Positions 11,201 to 21,960 of a stretch of 64,000 nt of DNA are shown here, piece by piece (the first letter of the stretch is position 1; the number at the start of each line of letters is the position of its first letter). The stretch lies in assembly GCF_003385895.1 (NCBI RefSeq), contig NZ_QRDQ01000007.1, positions 682,001 through 746,000 on the forward strand, written 5' to 3'. Position numbers and translations under genes: made by a program. The DNA is from Flavobacterium cutihirudinis. Lineage in GTDB: Bacteria; Bacteroidota; Bacteroidia; Flavobacteriales; Flavobacteriaceae. Under the pieces are notes generated by a model. The model ran no database searches, was not told where the DNA came from, and was given only the letters and a program-made list of their open reading frames with translations.

Positions 11201-12876
11201 CTTTAAAAGATGCTACAACAGGTTGTGAAAGCACAGTAAGACTAAAAGTAACGGTTACGATTGGAAACACTGTTAATCCAACTACGACAAATACAGCTCA
11301 AAGTTTTTGCTCAACAAGCGCTCCAACAATTGCTAGTATTCAGGTAAATGAAAGTGGTGTAACTTGGTTCAGCAGTGCAACAGGAGGAACAGCAATTCCG
11401 GCTACAACGGCATTGACTTCAGGAATTTACTTTGGAAACATTGTAGATCCGATAACAGCTTGTGAAAGTTCAACCCGTCTTCAGGTAACTGTTACGGTTT
11501 CAAATCCAGCTGCAACACCAACTACAACAGACACAACACAGGATTTCTGTTCTATTAATGCACCGACAGTGGCTAATATTCAGGTTAACGAAGCTAATGT
11601 TGTTTGGTACAGTTCAGCGACAGGCGGAACAGCAATTCCGGCAACTACCGCTTTAACTAATGGTATTTATTATGGAGCAGTTTCAAGTACAGTGAACTGT
11701 GAAAATCCTGTAAGATTGGCGATTACAGTAACTGTTAATACTCCAGGTGTGATTACAACGCCTAGAACAACACAGACTTTCTGTTTATCAAAATTGCCAA
11801 CAATTGCTAATATATTGGTTAACGAAACAAATGTTGTATGGTATGCTTCGGCTACAGGCGGAACACCTTTAGCAGCCAACACACCTTTAACAGCTACAAC
11901 TTATTATGCTGCAGCTCTTAATAATAATTCAAATGGCTGTGAGCGTGCGGCAAGATTAGGTGTAACAATTAGCTTCGAAAATGATGCTTTGGTTCCAATT
12001 ACTACAAGTGACGATACTCCATGTGTTTTCCAAGGTGTAACTTATTCTGTGGCAAACGGAAAATCAAATTACGTATGGTCAATTACTAATGGTACAATCG
12101 TTACAGGCGGAGGAACTGCTGATGGAAATGTAACAGTTTCATGGTCAGATGTTGGTCCAGGTACAGTGAAAGTTACTTACATCAATACTTGTGATGAAAC
12201 TACAACTAAAACATTAGATGTGGTAGTAGCTACTTGTTCAGATTTAACAATTACGAACACAGTTAATAATCCAACTCCAAATATTGGAGAGCAGGTAACA
12301 TTTACTGTAACTGTAAATAATGTTGGAGAAGGTGATTTCATTAACACTTTGGTAAGTGATTTATTGCCAAGTGGCTATGATTTGGTGAGCAGTAGTACTA
12401 CTGCAGGCACCTATGATCCGACAACACAAGTTTGGACAATTCCTACTTTAGACGCAGGAGAAAGCGTAACGCTAACGATAGTTGCCGAAGTATTGCCGGC
12501 TGGTAATTACCTAAATGTTGCTACTATTGAAATTTCAACTCCTATAGATGTAGATGCAACGAACAATTCGGCTTCAGCTTCTGTAGATCCTATTTGCTTA
12601 ACAGTTTATAATGAGTTCACTCCTAATAATGATGGAGCAAATGACCTCTTTAGAATTGATTGTATTGAAACCTTCCCGAATAATGAATTGAAGGTTTACA
12701 ACAGATACGGAGCATTAGTATACAGCAAAAAGCATTATGAAAATGATTGGAATGGAACTGCCAATGTATCAGGAGTAATTAGTAGAGGAGATATGCTGCC
12801 AACAGGTACTTATTTTTATGTGATAGATATGGGAGACGGAAGAGTTAAAAAAGGATGGTTATCTATAATGAGATAA
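2233..12876 (+). CDS. Giant T9SS type-B secreted repeat protein (Ig-like, DUF11, CHU_C)
   Basis: Predicted 3547 residues. The ATG at 2233 is chosen because it begins a classic signal peptide (MKKKF..., hydrophobic core, cleavage near SIAQ, residue 32); the frame is open further upstream only from a TTG. The N-terminal half has five copies of an unassigned domain of about 150 residues (starting near nt 2335, 3571, 4795, 6286 and 6796), alternating with Ig-like units of the WYDxxTGG type (Ig_7, CHU_C-associated). Residues 1973-3249 hold 16 Ig-like units of about 80 residues, nine of them nearly identical (residues 2051-2770). A DUF11-like domain follows (about 3337-3450), then a gliding-motility-associated C-terminal domain (3454-3547, NEFTPNNDGANDLF), the type-B sorting signal for the type IX secretion system. 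Each repeat carries two cysteines (DFC and NCES). The expected role is a surface adhesin or motility-type filament similar in style to SprB. The ligand is unknown. The next two genes are probable partners. Confidence 0.93.
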   Translation: MKKKFTFYDLLVKKRLFSLLFLLLFCNLSIAQTFCRPDSQTNSTGGLLCVGMSVTNPNNAFDSSMSTYASITNVLGLGCFAQETLHFNQTAMAGDQIVIYLGEGNGLLDVGVLANATIQAKNGTTNVGSPIALNDPILNLNLLSGGNIAVIKYTLPGNANQVQIQSGGLLSALVNLRIYDVRLQFATPTIAGGETQSVCFGQSIALSATPVTGTTIAWYDTPTATTPLSTTSTYTPPALTATTTYYVSTSRNAGCESDSRLPVTINVIEPIQPSISATGTSICSSSATQATTLSVINPVPGTTYSWYNVATGGTALTTNNTYTPTVPVGVTDFYVEAAIGSCKSARTKVSVTSTPVPGLATVLTQSVSILSGQNATLSASTSEAGVVLDWYDVPTGGTKLLGDSNTFTTPILTATKTYYIESRNSTGGCVSASRVPVTITVLPNPLGTCLEANSQQTSQFGICLLCSTTTPNNSVDGNPATFARLTLPAGLLNGWIQQTLQFNNSGKKDDIIDVELALPGGIADVSLLGAVSLATYNGSTFNNDRVFINNTLVSLQLLSGDRFRASIVAGGTFDRVEIRLGGTLTVLTNLDIYQATYRYKAPTVTGNKTICAGQTTTLTANLEVGETVNWYDAITGGNLLTSTAAYTTSVLNTTTTFYTEITRNGCVNSVRNPVIVTVNNPVAPSTVVASPSNLCSGASTTITIQSPVAGTTYNWYDAATGGNLVFTGEIFATPNLTATTTYHVEAVIGTCVSTTRTAVSVNVNARPAAPVPVSSNVVIQSGQNVTLAVTNTPGFTYTWYDVATGGASLATGSTYSPSPALTANKTFYVEARDLTTDCPSSTRAAITVTVINTVSSCLQPSTQAITVDPGLLCVACNGINGPNAVDTLPNTFSSLTITAGVLNSYIQQELTFLTPGQTGDIIDVELELPGGLADIALLGSVSIGTSNLGVENPGRLAVNNNLLNLQVLSGNRFKVSYPATAAFDRVDIRLGALVGLLTTLNVYGASYRFPNATITGASSPICSGGTATLTATSTGSETFTWYDAPTGGNPVAVNPTSPLTANTTYYLEAARGTCINSVRQPVTVNVLAIPTANDITITSPLTASCAGGIVLTPTSALAGATFKYYTTQNKTTEIVTGTVGNLTYSKDPVTGALTISGLTRGNAPYTYYVSVLNGGVCENPVGSLKPVVINFPAASDLTVTSPLIACAKASLKDAITNFDNLGNTTYTFFDSADNPITEQAATNILSSGNYFIQAQTNGVACPSAKLPVTVTVNPLPTLTGVTSSIAVTKGTSVALAATSNGTITWYDPQGNVLPSNNTGVLNTVGTFTYTVIASIGTCTTSQTVTISVIDPATCDSLFERVYATTQSSASIITGGVSNGPLAVDGDPSTYSTITTGLGLLGIGTTWQNLQWPTTITKGTPVTVKVGLEYSALAVGQSLTVIGTKRNASNNPIDIGTLQTVSGSLLNLLPGQNSFEFTFVPSNNSGPQDYDGIRVQLGSIASLAQNVNVYDAHYEKKVDQIVCGQGDIEDIFYGVEDLGLGVLTSTVGVSNAWNVADGDVSTYATMFNAVGVLANAQLSAKFRTPSMVGDTLRIVISKPGTVLSLGLLNGFTVQLYSGNIAVGGPITNSSGLLTLKLLSADTMAMTLIAPQTQPYDKVVISLGGVATVLDQLRVHTIDRTTNTEVIGGDPDNKVTVCPGTDITLKVPPKSCADYVWYDSPTGGNVVASGQTFTLPATIAAGTYKYYVQPIRYGCAALERGLVTVVVTATTPAGAITNITVNGGNSSVICAEDGKVTLDAVLSGTPVLANPVYSWYSFDGTTSNLIVGETASKLNLTGLTPGTYTYYVGVRSDVNCETAPADRTQVTFTILPSSLITDIVADNATICHDSDAVLTPSSNLVNPVFFWYLDENKTQPISNGTISNVTYSISSTGALTASGLTTAMSPITYYVAVASDNTCQNKNGELKAVTVIVNDPPTPTSTSYNQNFCLVDAPTVADLQVNEADVVWYDAVNGGNLIASTTALATGIYYGAIRDVVGCESSVRSIVNVTVGDPGTPVITNTSQDFCLVDAPTVASIDVTPATNIVWYDALSGGNLLASTATLATGTYYAAIKDPTTNCESNVRLAIAISVTDPGTPVITNTTQDFCLVDAPTVANIDVTPATNIVWYDALSGGNLLASTATLTTGTYYAAIKDPTTNCESNVRLAIAINVNDPGTPVITNTTQDFCLVDAPTVASINVSPATNIVWYDAMNGGNLLASTATLTTGTYYAAIKDPTTNCESNVRLAIAISVTDPGTPVITNTSQDFCLVDAPTVASIDVSPATNIVWYDALSGGNLLASTATLATGTYYAAIKDPTTNCESNVRLAIAISVTDPGTPVITNTTQDFCLVDAPTVANIDVTPATNIVWYDALSGGNLLASTATLATGTYYAAIKDPTTNCESNVRLAIAINVNDPGTPVITNTTQDFCLIDAPTVASIDVTPATNIVWYDALSGGNLLASTVTLTTGTYYAAIKDPTTNCESNVRLAIAISVTDPGTPVITNTTQDFCLIDAPTVANIDVTPATNIVWYDAMTGGNLLASTATLTTGTYYAAIKDPTTNCESNVRLAIAISVTDPGTPVITKTTQDFCLVDAPTVASIDVSPATNIVWYDALSGGNLLASTATLTTGTYYAAIKDPTTNCESNVRLAIAISVTDPGTPVITNTTQNFCLIDAPTVASIDASPATNIVWYDALSGGNLLASTATLATGTYYAAIKDPTTNCESNVRLAIAISVTDPGTPTSGDLTQDFCLVDAPTVADIQIDSPTGGSIVWYSSATGGTPIAATTALTTGSYFASILNATTNCESNVRLEVAVSVTDPGTPSLVTAGTQNFCLIDAPTFASIQLNESNIVWYTALNGGTLIPSTNALTNGTYFAAIKNPTSGCESAVRLSVTINVSDLPTPTTTSVSQVFCSGNNPTVADIQVNETNVVWYNAATGGSLIASTTALANGDYYAALKDATTGCESTVRLKVTVTIGNTVNPTTTNTAQSFCSTSAPTIASIQVNESGVTWFSSATGGTAIPATTALTSGIYFGNIVDPITACESSTRLQVTVTVSNPAATPTTTDTTQDFCSINAPTVANIQVNEANVVWYSSATGGTAIPATTALTNGIYYGAVSSTVNCENPVRLAITVTVNTPGVITTPRTTQTFCLSKLPTIANILVNETNVVWYASATGGTPLAANTPLTATTYYAAALNNNSNGCERAARLGVTISFENDALVPITTSDDTPCVFQGVTYSVANGKSNYVWSITNGTIVTGGGTADGNVTVSWSDVGPGTVKVTYINTCDETTTKTLDVVVATCSDLTITNTVNNPTPNIGEQVTFTVTVNNVGEGDFINTLVSDLLPSGYDLVSSSTTAGTYDPTTQVWTIPTLDAGESVTLTIVAEVLPAGNYLNVATIEISTPIDVDATNNSASASVDPICLTVYNEFTPNNDGANDLFRIDCIETFPNNELKVYNRYGALVYSKKHYENDWNGTANVSGVISRGDMLPTGTYFYVIDMGDGRVKKGWLSIMR
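8383..10542 (+). repeat. Nine tandem 240-bp coding repeats
   Basis: Nine copies in exact 240-bp register, each encoding 80 residues that start DPGTPVIT. Unit starts are 8383, 8623, 8863, 9103, 9343, 9583, 9823, 10063 and 10303. Copies differ at only a few codons. One diverged unit precedes the array (8149-8382) and six diverged units follow it (10543 to about 11980). Copies 4-5 match copies 1-2 better than they match their neighbours; 8482-8775 is identical to 9202-9495 over 294 bp. This indicates duplication of multi-unit blocks. Confidence 0.97.
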
Positions 12877-12922
12877 GTAAGCCGGATTATCCTCTAATTA
12901 ATTAAACTAAATAAGTATCGTT

Positions 12923-13855
12923 ATGAAACTATATATAAAATCATTAGAAACATATTTTATTCTCGTATGTTCTTTAATAACATTTTGTGCAAACGCACAA
13001 CAAGATCCTGAGTATACGCAGTATATGTATAACACTATGGCGGTAAATCCAGCTTATGCTGGGTCTACCGGCACATTAGAAGCCGCACTTTTGTACCGTT
13101 CGCAATGGGTTGGAATTTCTGGAGCGCCTGAAACACAATCATTCTCCATACAAGCACCACTAAGTAATGAGAAAATTGGTTTAGGATTGAGTATTGTTAA
13201 TGACAAAATTGGTCCTTCAGATGAACTTTATCTTGATGGAAACTTCGCTTATTCACTTCCTTTGGGTTACGAAAAAAGATTAGCCTTTGGTTTGAAAGCG
13301 GGTATGAGAATGTTAAATATAGATTGGTCAAAAGGGAGATATTACGATCCAAATGATGTTTTGCTGAATCAGAACATCGACAATCAGGCAAAATTAGCGA
13401 TTGGAGCCGGGATTTATTATTATACTGATAAATGGTACGTAGGAGCTTCTGTTCCTAGTTTTATCCAAAGCAGTTATTATGATGATGTTCAGGAATCGGT
13501 TGATTATGATCGTATGCACTATTATTTCATGGGAGGCTACGTTTTTGACTTGAGTCCGAGTCTGAAATTTAAACCTGCTTTTTTAGTAAAAGCAGTTACC
13601 GGAGCTCCTCTGACAGCTGATATTTCTGCAAACTTCATGATTGCCGAGAAATTTGTTGCGGGTGCTTCTTACAGAACAGATGATTCTGTGAGTTTACTGG
13701 CAGGTTTTCAGATTTCGCAAAGTTTTTATATAGGATATGCTTTCGATTATACAGTAAGCGATCTTAATAAATACAACGACGGAACTCATGAAATTATCCT
13801 GCGTTATCAGTTTAATAAAGGCGAACGCAAAATCAAATCTCCTCGATTCTTCTAA
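12923..13855 (+). CDS. PorP/SprF family type IX secretion outer-membrane protein
   Basis: 310 residues with an N-terminal signal peptide ending near CANAQ. The mature start QQDPEYTQYMYN, followed by NPAYAGS, is the hallmark of the PorP/SprF family. The rest has the alternating pattern of an outer-membrane barrel. SprF is known to be needed to export its neighbour SprB in F. johnsoniae, and members of this family usually sit just downstream of the large type-B substrate they serve. Here the gene starts 46 bp after the giant adhesin stop and ends 11 bp before the OmpA-like gene, so the three are probably co-transcribed. I infer that it is the dedicated partner of the giant protein. The family assignment is firm; the pairing is inference. 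Confidence 0.92.
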   Translation: MKLYIKSLETYFILVCSLITFCANAQQDPEYTQYMYNTMAVNPAYAGSTGTLEAALLYRSQWVGISGAPETQSFSIQAPLSNEKIGLGLSIVNDKIGPSDELYLDGNFAYSLPLGYEKRLAFGLKAGMRMLNIDWSKGRYYDPNDVLLNQNIDNQAKLAIGAGIYYYTDKWYVGASVPSFIQSSYYDDVQESVDYDRMHYYFMGGYVFDLSPSLKFKPAFLVKAVTGAPLTADISANFMIAEKFVAGASYRTDDSVSLLAGFQISQSFYIGYAFDYTVSDLNKYNDGTHEIILRYQFNKGERKIKSPRFF

Positions 13856-13866
13856 ATTTAAATCCT

Positions 13867-15804
13867 ATGAAAAAAATATATATCCTAAGTTTAGTCCTGA
13901 GCATTACATTTAGTTTTGCTCAGAAGACTAATTTGAAAAAGGCGGATGCACTCTTCAGAAATTTCGCTTACGCAGATGCGTCAAAAGCGTATGAAGAATG
14001 TTTACAGAACATCAAAAATCCATCAGCGCAGACTTTAAAGAATGCAGCAGATTCGTATTACTTTATTTCTGATGCCAGAAATGCACTTAAATGGTATAAA
14101 AAGTTATACGAAGTTCAGGGAAATAATTTAACTGATATCTACTATTTACGCTACATTCAGTCTATGAAAGGAGTTATGGATTACGAAGAGGCAGATAAAA
14201 TCACAAAAGAATATCTGACCAAAAAAGGAGACCAGAACGAGGTTAATAGATATGTGGCTCAAAAAAAGCAAATGGATAGCCTTGCGAAAACGAAATCACT
14301 TTATGAAGTAAAAAATCTCGATATTAATACCAGTAAATCTGATTTTGGAGCCACATTCTTTCAGGACAGAATTGTTTTTACTTCTGCAAGAGATACAACT
14401 AAATTCAGCGAAAAATTGTACACCTGGAACAATCAGCCGTTTTTGAATCTTTATTTAGCAGATAGAAATCCTGCCGACGGAAGTTTGTATAATGAAACGG
14501 TATTTCTTCCAAATGTCATGACCAAATATCATGAAGCAACTGCTTCGTTTGATGCTAGCGGAAAGACAATTTATTATTCAACAAACATTGTAAAAAAGAA
14601 CAAATTGGTGGTTGATGAAACCAAAACCAATAATTTTCAAATTGTTAAAGGAAATATTGTAAACAATAAGCTGGAAAATCCACAGAAGCTTTTCTTTGAT
14701 AATGATGATTATTCTGTTGGACATCCTTCATTAAGCGAAGACGGACAATGGCTTTTCTTTGCATCTGATATGACAGGTGGTAATGGTCAAACCGATTTGT
14801 ATTATGTAAAAATAGCCGCAGACGGAACAATGAGTTCTCCGGTAAACCTTGGTCCAAAAATTAATACAATTGGAAACGAAGTTTTTCCTTATTTCCGAAA
14901 TGGGAAACTTTATTTTTCTTCTGATGGACATTACGGTTACGGTGATTTAGATGTGTATGAAAGCAAGCTTTTGGCCGATGGAACTTTCTCAGATCCGGTA
15001 AATTTAGGAATGCCGATAAATAGCAATAAAGACGATTTTACTTTTATAATTGATGGTTCAGATTCTTACGGCTATGTTTCATCAAATAGAGCAGAAGGTA
15101 AAGGCGATGACGACATTTACTCATTTGTAAAAGGAAAACCAGTTTGCAACCAAAGTATTTCGGGCATTGCTGTTGATCGTAAAACGAAATTGCCATTGAC
15201 AGATGTTTCTATCATAGCTTACAATTCGTATAGTGATATTTTAGCCGAAACAAAAACAAATTACGAAGGTAAATATGCTGTTGTAGTTCCTTGCGGGAAA
15301 ATTGTAAAAATGATTGCTGCAAAACCAAATTACAGCAGCGACGAAAAAACAGTTGAAACTACAATGGAAAACGAGGGAGAAATTAAAGATGTTAATTTTG
15401 AACTTAGCAATTATGATGATTTGGTTGTGAAGAAAAAAGGTGTCGAAAAAGTAGATGTAAAACCAATTTACTTCGATTATGATAAATACGATATTACACC
15501 TTTGGCAATCGAAGAATTAACAAAGGTAGTTTTCATCATGCAGAAGTTTCCGAACATCAAAATCAAGATTGAATCACATACAGATTCAAGAGGAAAAGAT
15601 GCTTACAATTTGAAGCTATCTGATAACAGAGCCAAATCCACACGAGATTATATAATTTCACAGAATATTGATCCTGCCCGAATCGAAAGTGCAATTGGCT
15701 ACGGAGAAAGCCGATTGATTAATAAATGCAAAAACGGTGTAAAATGTACCGAAGAAGAGCATTTATTAAATAGACGTTCAGACTTTATCATTATCCAAAA
15801 ATAG
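13867..15804 (+). CDS. PorE-like OmpA family protein (TPR, PD40 propeller, CarboxypepD_reg, OmpA_C)
   Basis: 645 residues with a short signal peptide (ending SFAQ). Order of parts: TPR-like helices (about 20-130), a WD40-like PD40 beta-propeller (about 160-430, motifs such as SEDGQWLFFASD), a carboxypeptidase-regulatory-like Ig fold (about 435-515), and an OmpA C-terminal peptidoglycan-binding domain (about 530-645, with YFDYDKYDITP and SHTDSRG). This is the architecture described for PorE of the T9SS, which links the secretion machine to the cell wall. In Flavobacterium several paralogues follow SprF-like genes. Here it likely anchors the export or attachment complex for the giant adhesin in the periplasm. 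It is last in the three-gene unit, followed by a terminator at 15916. It is a paralogue by context, not necessarily the core PorE. Confidence 0.88.
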   Translation: MKKIYILSLVLSITFSFAQKTNLKKADALFRNFAYADASKAYEECLQNIKNPSAQTLKNAADSYYFISDARNALKWYKKLYEVQGNNLTDIYYLRYIQSMKGVMDYEEADKITKEYLTKKGDQNEVNRYVAQKKQMDSLAKTKSLYEVKNLDINTSKSDFGATFFQDRIVFTSARDTTKFSEKLYTWNNQPFLNLYLADRNPADGSLYNETVFLPNVMTKYHEATASFDASGKTIYYSTNIVKKNKLVVDETKTNNFQIVKGNIVNNKLENPQKLFFDNDDYSVGHPSLSEDGQWLFFASDMTGGNGQTDLYYVKIAADGTMSSPVNLGPKINTIGNEVFPYFRNGKLYFSSDGHYGYGDLDVYESKLLADGTFSDPVNLGMPINSNKDDFTFIIDGSDSYGYVSSNRAEGKGDDDIYSFVKGKPVCNQSISGIAVDRKTKLPLTDVSIIAYNSYSDILAETKTNYEGKYAVVVPCGKIVKMIAAKPNYSSDEKTVETTMENEGEIKDVNFELSNYDDLVVKKKGVEKVDVKPIYFDYDKYDITPLAIEELTKVVFIMQKFPNIKIKIESHTDSRGKDAYNLKLSDNRAKSTRDYIISQNIDPARIESAIGYGESRLINKCKNGVKCTEEEHLLNRRSDFIIIQK

Positions 15805-15915
15805 TTTTATATTCTCGATCTAATTATGTTATAATCAGGTTAAAGTGTAAAACGAAAAAACCATTTGGAAGTTGGTTTTGTTTAATTATTCTTTTAGAAT
15901 AATGGACAAAAAGAA

Positions 15916-15957
15916 AATCAAGTTGCATCATTTTGCAGCTTGATTTTTGATTTTTTA
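15916..15957 (+). terminator. Terminator after the adhesin/SprF/OmpA unit
   Basis: A 12-bp stem (AATCAAGTTGCA with TGCAGCTTGATT, one G-T pair) is followed by a T-rich tail. It lies in the 245-bp gap before ligA. That gap also holds a TAnnTTTG-like -7 element (TAATTTTG, 15997-16004) for ligA, without a well-spaced -33 box. Confidence 0.85.
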
Positions 15958-16043
15958 AAAGTTTTGTTTTTTAATGTTTTTGAAAAAAAATAATCCTAAT
16001 TTTGATGTTCAGTTTTTCAAAAATACAATCAGCATCATTTTAA

Positions 16044-18723
<2,680 letters not shown>

Positions 18724-18738
<15 letters not shown>

Positions 18739-19635
18739 TCTTCCCTGATTAGTATGGGCTTTGTTTTTATCAAAATAAAAATCAATTCTGCCTAAATTTA
18801 TTCCGTAACAACCCACCTGATTTACCAAAACATTTTCTCCTGCTTTGTTTTTTACAATTGTAGGTTTGTCAAGAAAGGTATGCGTGTGTCCACCAATAAT
18901 TAAATCGATATCCTGCGTTAATTCGGCTAATTTTAAATCAGATATTTTAGATTCTTCGTCGCGATATTTGTATCCTAAATGTGAAAGGCAAATCACTAAA
19001 TCGCATTTTTCCTCTTTCTTTAATAATTGCGTCATATCTTGGGCAATTTCAACAGGATCGTTGTAAACAGTTTCCTGATACATTTTTTTGTCTACTAAAC
19101 CATCAAGTTCAATACCAAGGCCAAAAACACCAACTTTAATTCCGTTTTTGTTGAAGATTTTATAAGGTTTAACAAGACCGTTCATCACGGTATTTTTAAA
19201 GTCATAATTAGAATTGATAAATTCAAATTTGGCATGTGGCATTTGAGCATATAAACCATCAAGACCATTATCAAAATCATGATTTCCTATGGTTGAAGCA
19301 TCATATTTCATCATGCTCATTAATTTAAACTCAAGTTCTCCTCCATAATAATTGAAGTACGGAGTTCCCTGAAAAATATCTCCCGCGTCTAATAATAGCA
19401 CATTCGGATTTTCCTGACGGATAGTTTCAATAAGTGCCGCACGTCGAGATACGCCGCCTTTGTTTGCATTGCGAGGATCATCAGCCGGAAAAGGATCTAT
19501 ATGACTATGAACATCATTGGTATGCAAAACGGTTAGATGTTTGATATCGTTAGACTCAAAACTGCTTAAAGATAAGCCTAAACTTAATAAGGCAGTACTT
19601 GCTGCAGTTTTTTCGATAAATTCTCTTCTTTTCAT
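18724..19635 (-). CDS. 5'-nucleotidase, metallophosphatase half (Tat-type signal)
   Basis: 303 residues covering only the calcineurin-like metallophosphatase domain of UshA-type 5'-nucleotidases. Metal-binding motifs are visible: HTNDVHSH (D41, H43), LLDAGDIFQG, IGNHDFD and GGHTHT. The N-terminus KRREFIEK plus a hydrophobic stretch is a twin-arginine signal, so the folded metalloenzyme is probably exported by Tat. The C-terminal nucleotide-binding domain is encoded separately just upstream on the same strand (19687-20466, 51-bp gap). Together they would hydrolyse nucleotides or related phosphate esters in the periplasm. Confidence 0.9.
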
Positions 19636-19686
19636 GGGATATATTTTTTTGCGTGAACGCGGGTAATTTGAGTTTTTCTTGAAATG

Positions 19687-20466
19687 TTATTCTTCTGTAA
19701 TTCTGATATCTTTTAGCACAGGAATAGTGTCTACTTCTTTGAAGTAATCAATCAATACGTCACGAAGTTTGTAATTTAGATCATATTTCTCAACGCTTTT
19801 ACCAAAGAAGTTCATGTTATCACCACGATTAGCAAGGTAATCGTTAGTAGCAACATAATAAATTTTGTTTAGATCAAGAGGTTTTCCCTGGATCATTATA
19901 TTTTTAGCTGTTTTGTCTTTTGCAATTGTAAATGTCATTCCGGATAATGGTTGTGGTTTTTTCTCCTTAATAATATAAGCAGCAATTTCCTGAATTTGTT
20001 CTCCTTTCAAGCCTAGAACAACTAGATTGTTTTCAAAAGGCATAATTTCAAAAGCAGTTCTGGTAGTTACATTTCCTTTTGGAAGAATAGCGCGAATACC
20101 ACCATGATTTAAAAGGCATAAATCAATAGTTTTGTTTTCACGTTTCTTAAAAACCAAATTTCCTCGTTGTACACAAACATCAGCCATTAAGCAACCAATA
20201 GTAGTTTGCCATTTTCCAACGCTTTTGTCTAAAGTTTCAGGACAATAGGCTAAAACACTGTCTAAATCTTTATTAATATGATCACGATATGGTTTTATGA
20301 AGCTTTCAATTTCAGGAGTTTGTGGCCCTTTTTCAGTTATCGGAAGTTGTTTTCCTTCAATCTTTGTAAGATTATATTGCTTCGGACTGCAGGAAAAAAT
20401 AAAAAACAATGTTAAGAATATAACAAAAAGTTTCAAAAATCCGTTATACTTTTTTAGTTTTACCAT
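19687..20466 (-). CDS. 5'-nucleotidase C-terminal domain lipoprotein
   Basis: 259 residues with a lipoprotein signal (FFIFSC, lipid-modified Cys at residue 26), followed by the substrate-binding domain of 5'-nucleotidases: LCLLNHGGIRA, the conserved NDYLANRGD region, and the GMTFTI stretch. It lacks the metallophosphatase domain, which is the next gene downstream. Two-gene versions of this enzyme are found in Flavobacteria; here the order is C-terminal half first. The lipid anchor suggests this half tethers the Tat-exported partner to a membrane. Substrate preference is not visible. Confidence 0.88.
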   Translation of the reverse strand: MVKLKKYNGFLKLFVIFLTLFFIFSCSPKQYNLTKIEGKQLPITEKGPQTPEIESFIKPYRDHINKDLDSVLAYCPETLDKSVGKWQTTIGCLMADVCVQRGNLVFKKRENKTIDLCLLNHGGIRAILPKGNVTTRTAFEIMPFENNLVVLGLKGEQIQEIAAYIIKEKKPQPLSGMTFTIAKDKTAKNIMIQGKPLDLNKIYYVATNDYLANRGDNMNFFGKSVEKYDLNYKLRDVLIDYFKEVDTIPVLKDIRITEE

Positions 20467-20513
20467 CTTAAATGCGACTTAAATAATTAATTTTGTAATC
20501 TGGTAAAAGTACT

Positions 20514-21026
20514 ATGTTTTTAAATTATATAAAGGAATTTTTTGTAAAAAAATCATTAAAAAAAAACCTGAGTAGCGCCAAAAACGAAGTATTTACAAGG
20601 AATGTGCAAACAATTGGTTTGTTGGTAGATGAAAGTAATTTTCGATTCTCGAAAGAGTTGATAAAGGAATTAATCTCCCAGGGAATTGCTTCTGAAAAAA
20701 TAGAAATTGTTGTATTCCGAAATAAATTTAAGGAGAAAAAAACATATTCCCGACCAACTTTTGGCAAAAAACATATCAATTGGAAGGGCGAAATTTCGGT
20801 AGATTTTTTAAGTGAATTTACAGAAAGGGAATTTGATCTTTTGATTAGTTATTATGATCTAGAAAAAACAATTTTGAAACTGATAACAAGTAAATCAAAA
20901 GCAAAATTTAAGGTTGGTTTTTCTTCAGTAGATTTAAAATTAAATCGCTGGATGATTGATACCAAAATGGAAAATTATAAACTATTCATTTCAGAATTGT
21001 TTACGTATTTAAAAAGAATAAAATAA
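20514..21026 (+). CDS. Conserved hypothetical protein (DUF6913-like)
   Basis: 170-residue basic soluble protein with a strand-helix pattern (QTIGLLVDESNF, DLLISYYD) suggesting a Rossmann-like fold. I recognise it as a small Flavobacteria family (DUF6913, from memory) commonly beside dapA. No catalytic motif is evident. It starts 47 bp from the divergent 5'-nucleotidase gene and ends 13 bp before dapA, so it is probably co-transcribed with dapA. A possible -7 box TAATTTTG lies at 20488-20495, without a clear -33 box. Confidence 0.7.
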   Translation: MFLNYIKEFFVKKSLKKNLSSAKNEVFTRNVQTIGLLVDESNFRFSKELIKELISQGIASEKIEIVVFRNKFKEKKTYSRPTFGKKHINWKGEISVDFLSEFTEREFDLLISYYDLEKTILKLITSKSKAKFKVGFSSVDLKLNRWMIDTKMENYKLFISELFTYLKRIK

Positions 21027-21039
21027 ATTAAAATAAAAT

Positions 21040-21921
21040 ATGCAATCATTAATAGGAACTGGTGTTGCGCTTGTAACTCCATTTAAAAAAGACTTTTCAG
21101 TTGACATCGAAGCTTTGCAGCGTATTGTTAACTTTTCGATTGATGGAGGAGTGGAATATCTTGTTGTTATGGGAACAACAGCAGAAAACGCTACTTTAAC
21201 CGACGCTGAAAAAGAGTTGGTTATAAAAACCGTAATCGACGTGAATAAGGGAAGATTGCCTTTAGTTTTAGGAGTAGGCGGAAATAACACCATGCAGGTA
21301 GTATCAGAATTGAAAACAAGAGATTTTTCTGCTTTTGATGCTATACTTTCTGTTTCTCCATATTATAATAAACCAACACAGGAAGGAATTTATCAGCATT
21401 TTAAAGCAATTGCCGAAGCTTCTCCAATTCCTGTAATTCTATATAATGTTCCAGGAAGAACATCAAGTAATATGTTGCCATCAACAGTGTTGCGTCTTGC
21501 AAATGATTTTGATAATGTAGTAGCGATTAAAGAAGCTGCTGGAGATATGGCTCAGGCTATGCAGATTATTAAAAATGCACCAAAAGATTTTCTTGTGATT
21601 TCTGGAGATGATATGTTGGCATTACCAATCGTTTTAGCGGGTGGAGCGGGAGTAATTTCGGTAATTGGTCAAGGTTTTCCGAAAGAATTTTCAGAAATGA
21701 TTCGTTTAGGATTGAATAAAAAAGCAGTAGACGCTTTTAAAACACATTATTTTTTATCAGACAGTATCGACATGATTTTTGAGCAGGGAAATCCAGCCGG
21801 AATCAAACAAATCTTCCAAGCCCTTGGAATTGCTGATAATACTGTTCGTCTTCCATTGGTTTCTGTTGATGATTCTTTAGCAGAGCGACTAAATGAGTTT
21901 GTAAAAAACAGCATTAAATAA
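21040..21921 (+). CDS. dapA: 4-hydroxy-tetrahydrodipicolinate synthase DapA
   Basis: 293 residues, full length. It condenses pyruvate with aspartate semialdehyde in lysine and peptidoglycan precursor synthesis. Visible motifs: [11 protein letters not shown] (pyruvate-binding region; many homologues have GTTGE here), the conserved ILYNVPGRT tyrosine, and the Schiff-base lysine in [14 protein letters not shown] barrel is expected. It is followed by a promoter for the bamD block, so it ends or nearly ends its own transcription unit. Confidence 0.97.
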   Translation: MQSLIGTGVALVTPFKKDFSVDIEALQRIVNFSIDGGVEYLVVMGTTAENATLTDAEKELVIKTVIDVNKGRLPLVLGVGGNNTMQVVSELKTRDFSAFDAILSVSPYYNKPTQEGIYQHFKAIAEASPIPVILYNVPGRTSSNMLPSTVLRLANDFDNVVAIKEAAGDMAQAMQIIKNAPKDFLVISGDDMLALPIVLAGGAGVISVIGQGFPKEFSEMIRLGLNKKAVDAFKTHYFLSDSIDMIFEQGNPAGIKQIFQALGIADNTVRLPLVSVDDSLAERLNEFVKNSIK

Positions 21922-21960
21922 TTGTTAAAGTGTTAGTATTTTAAGATACTAAAAAATTAT

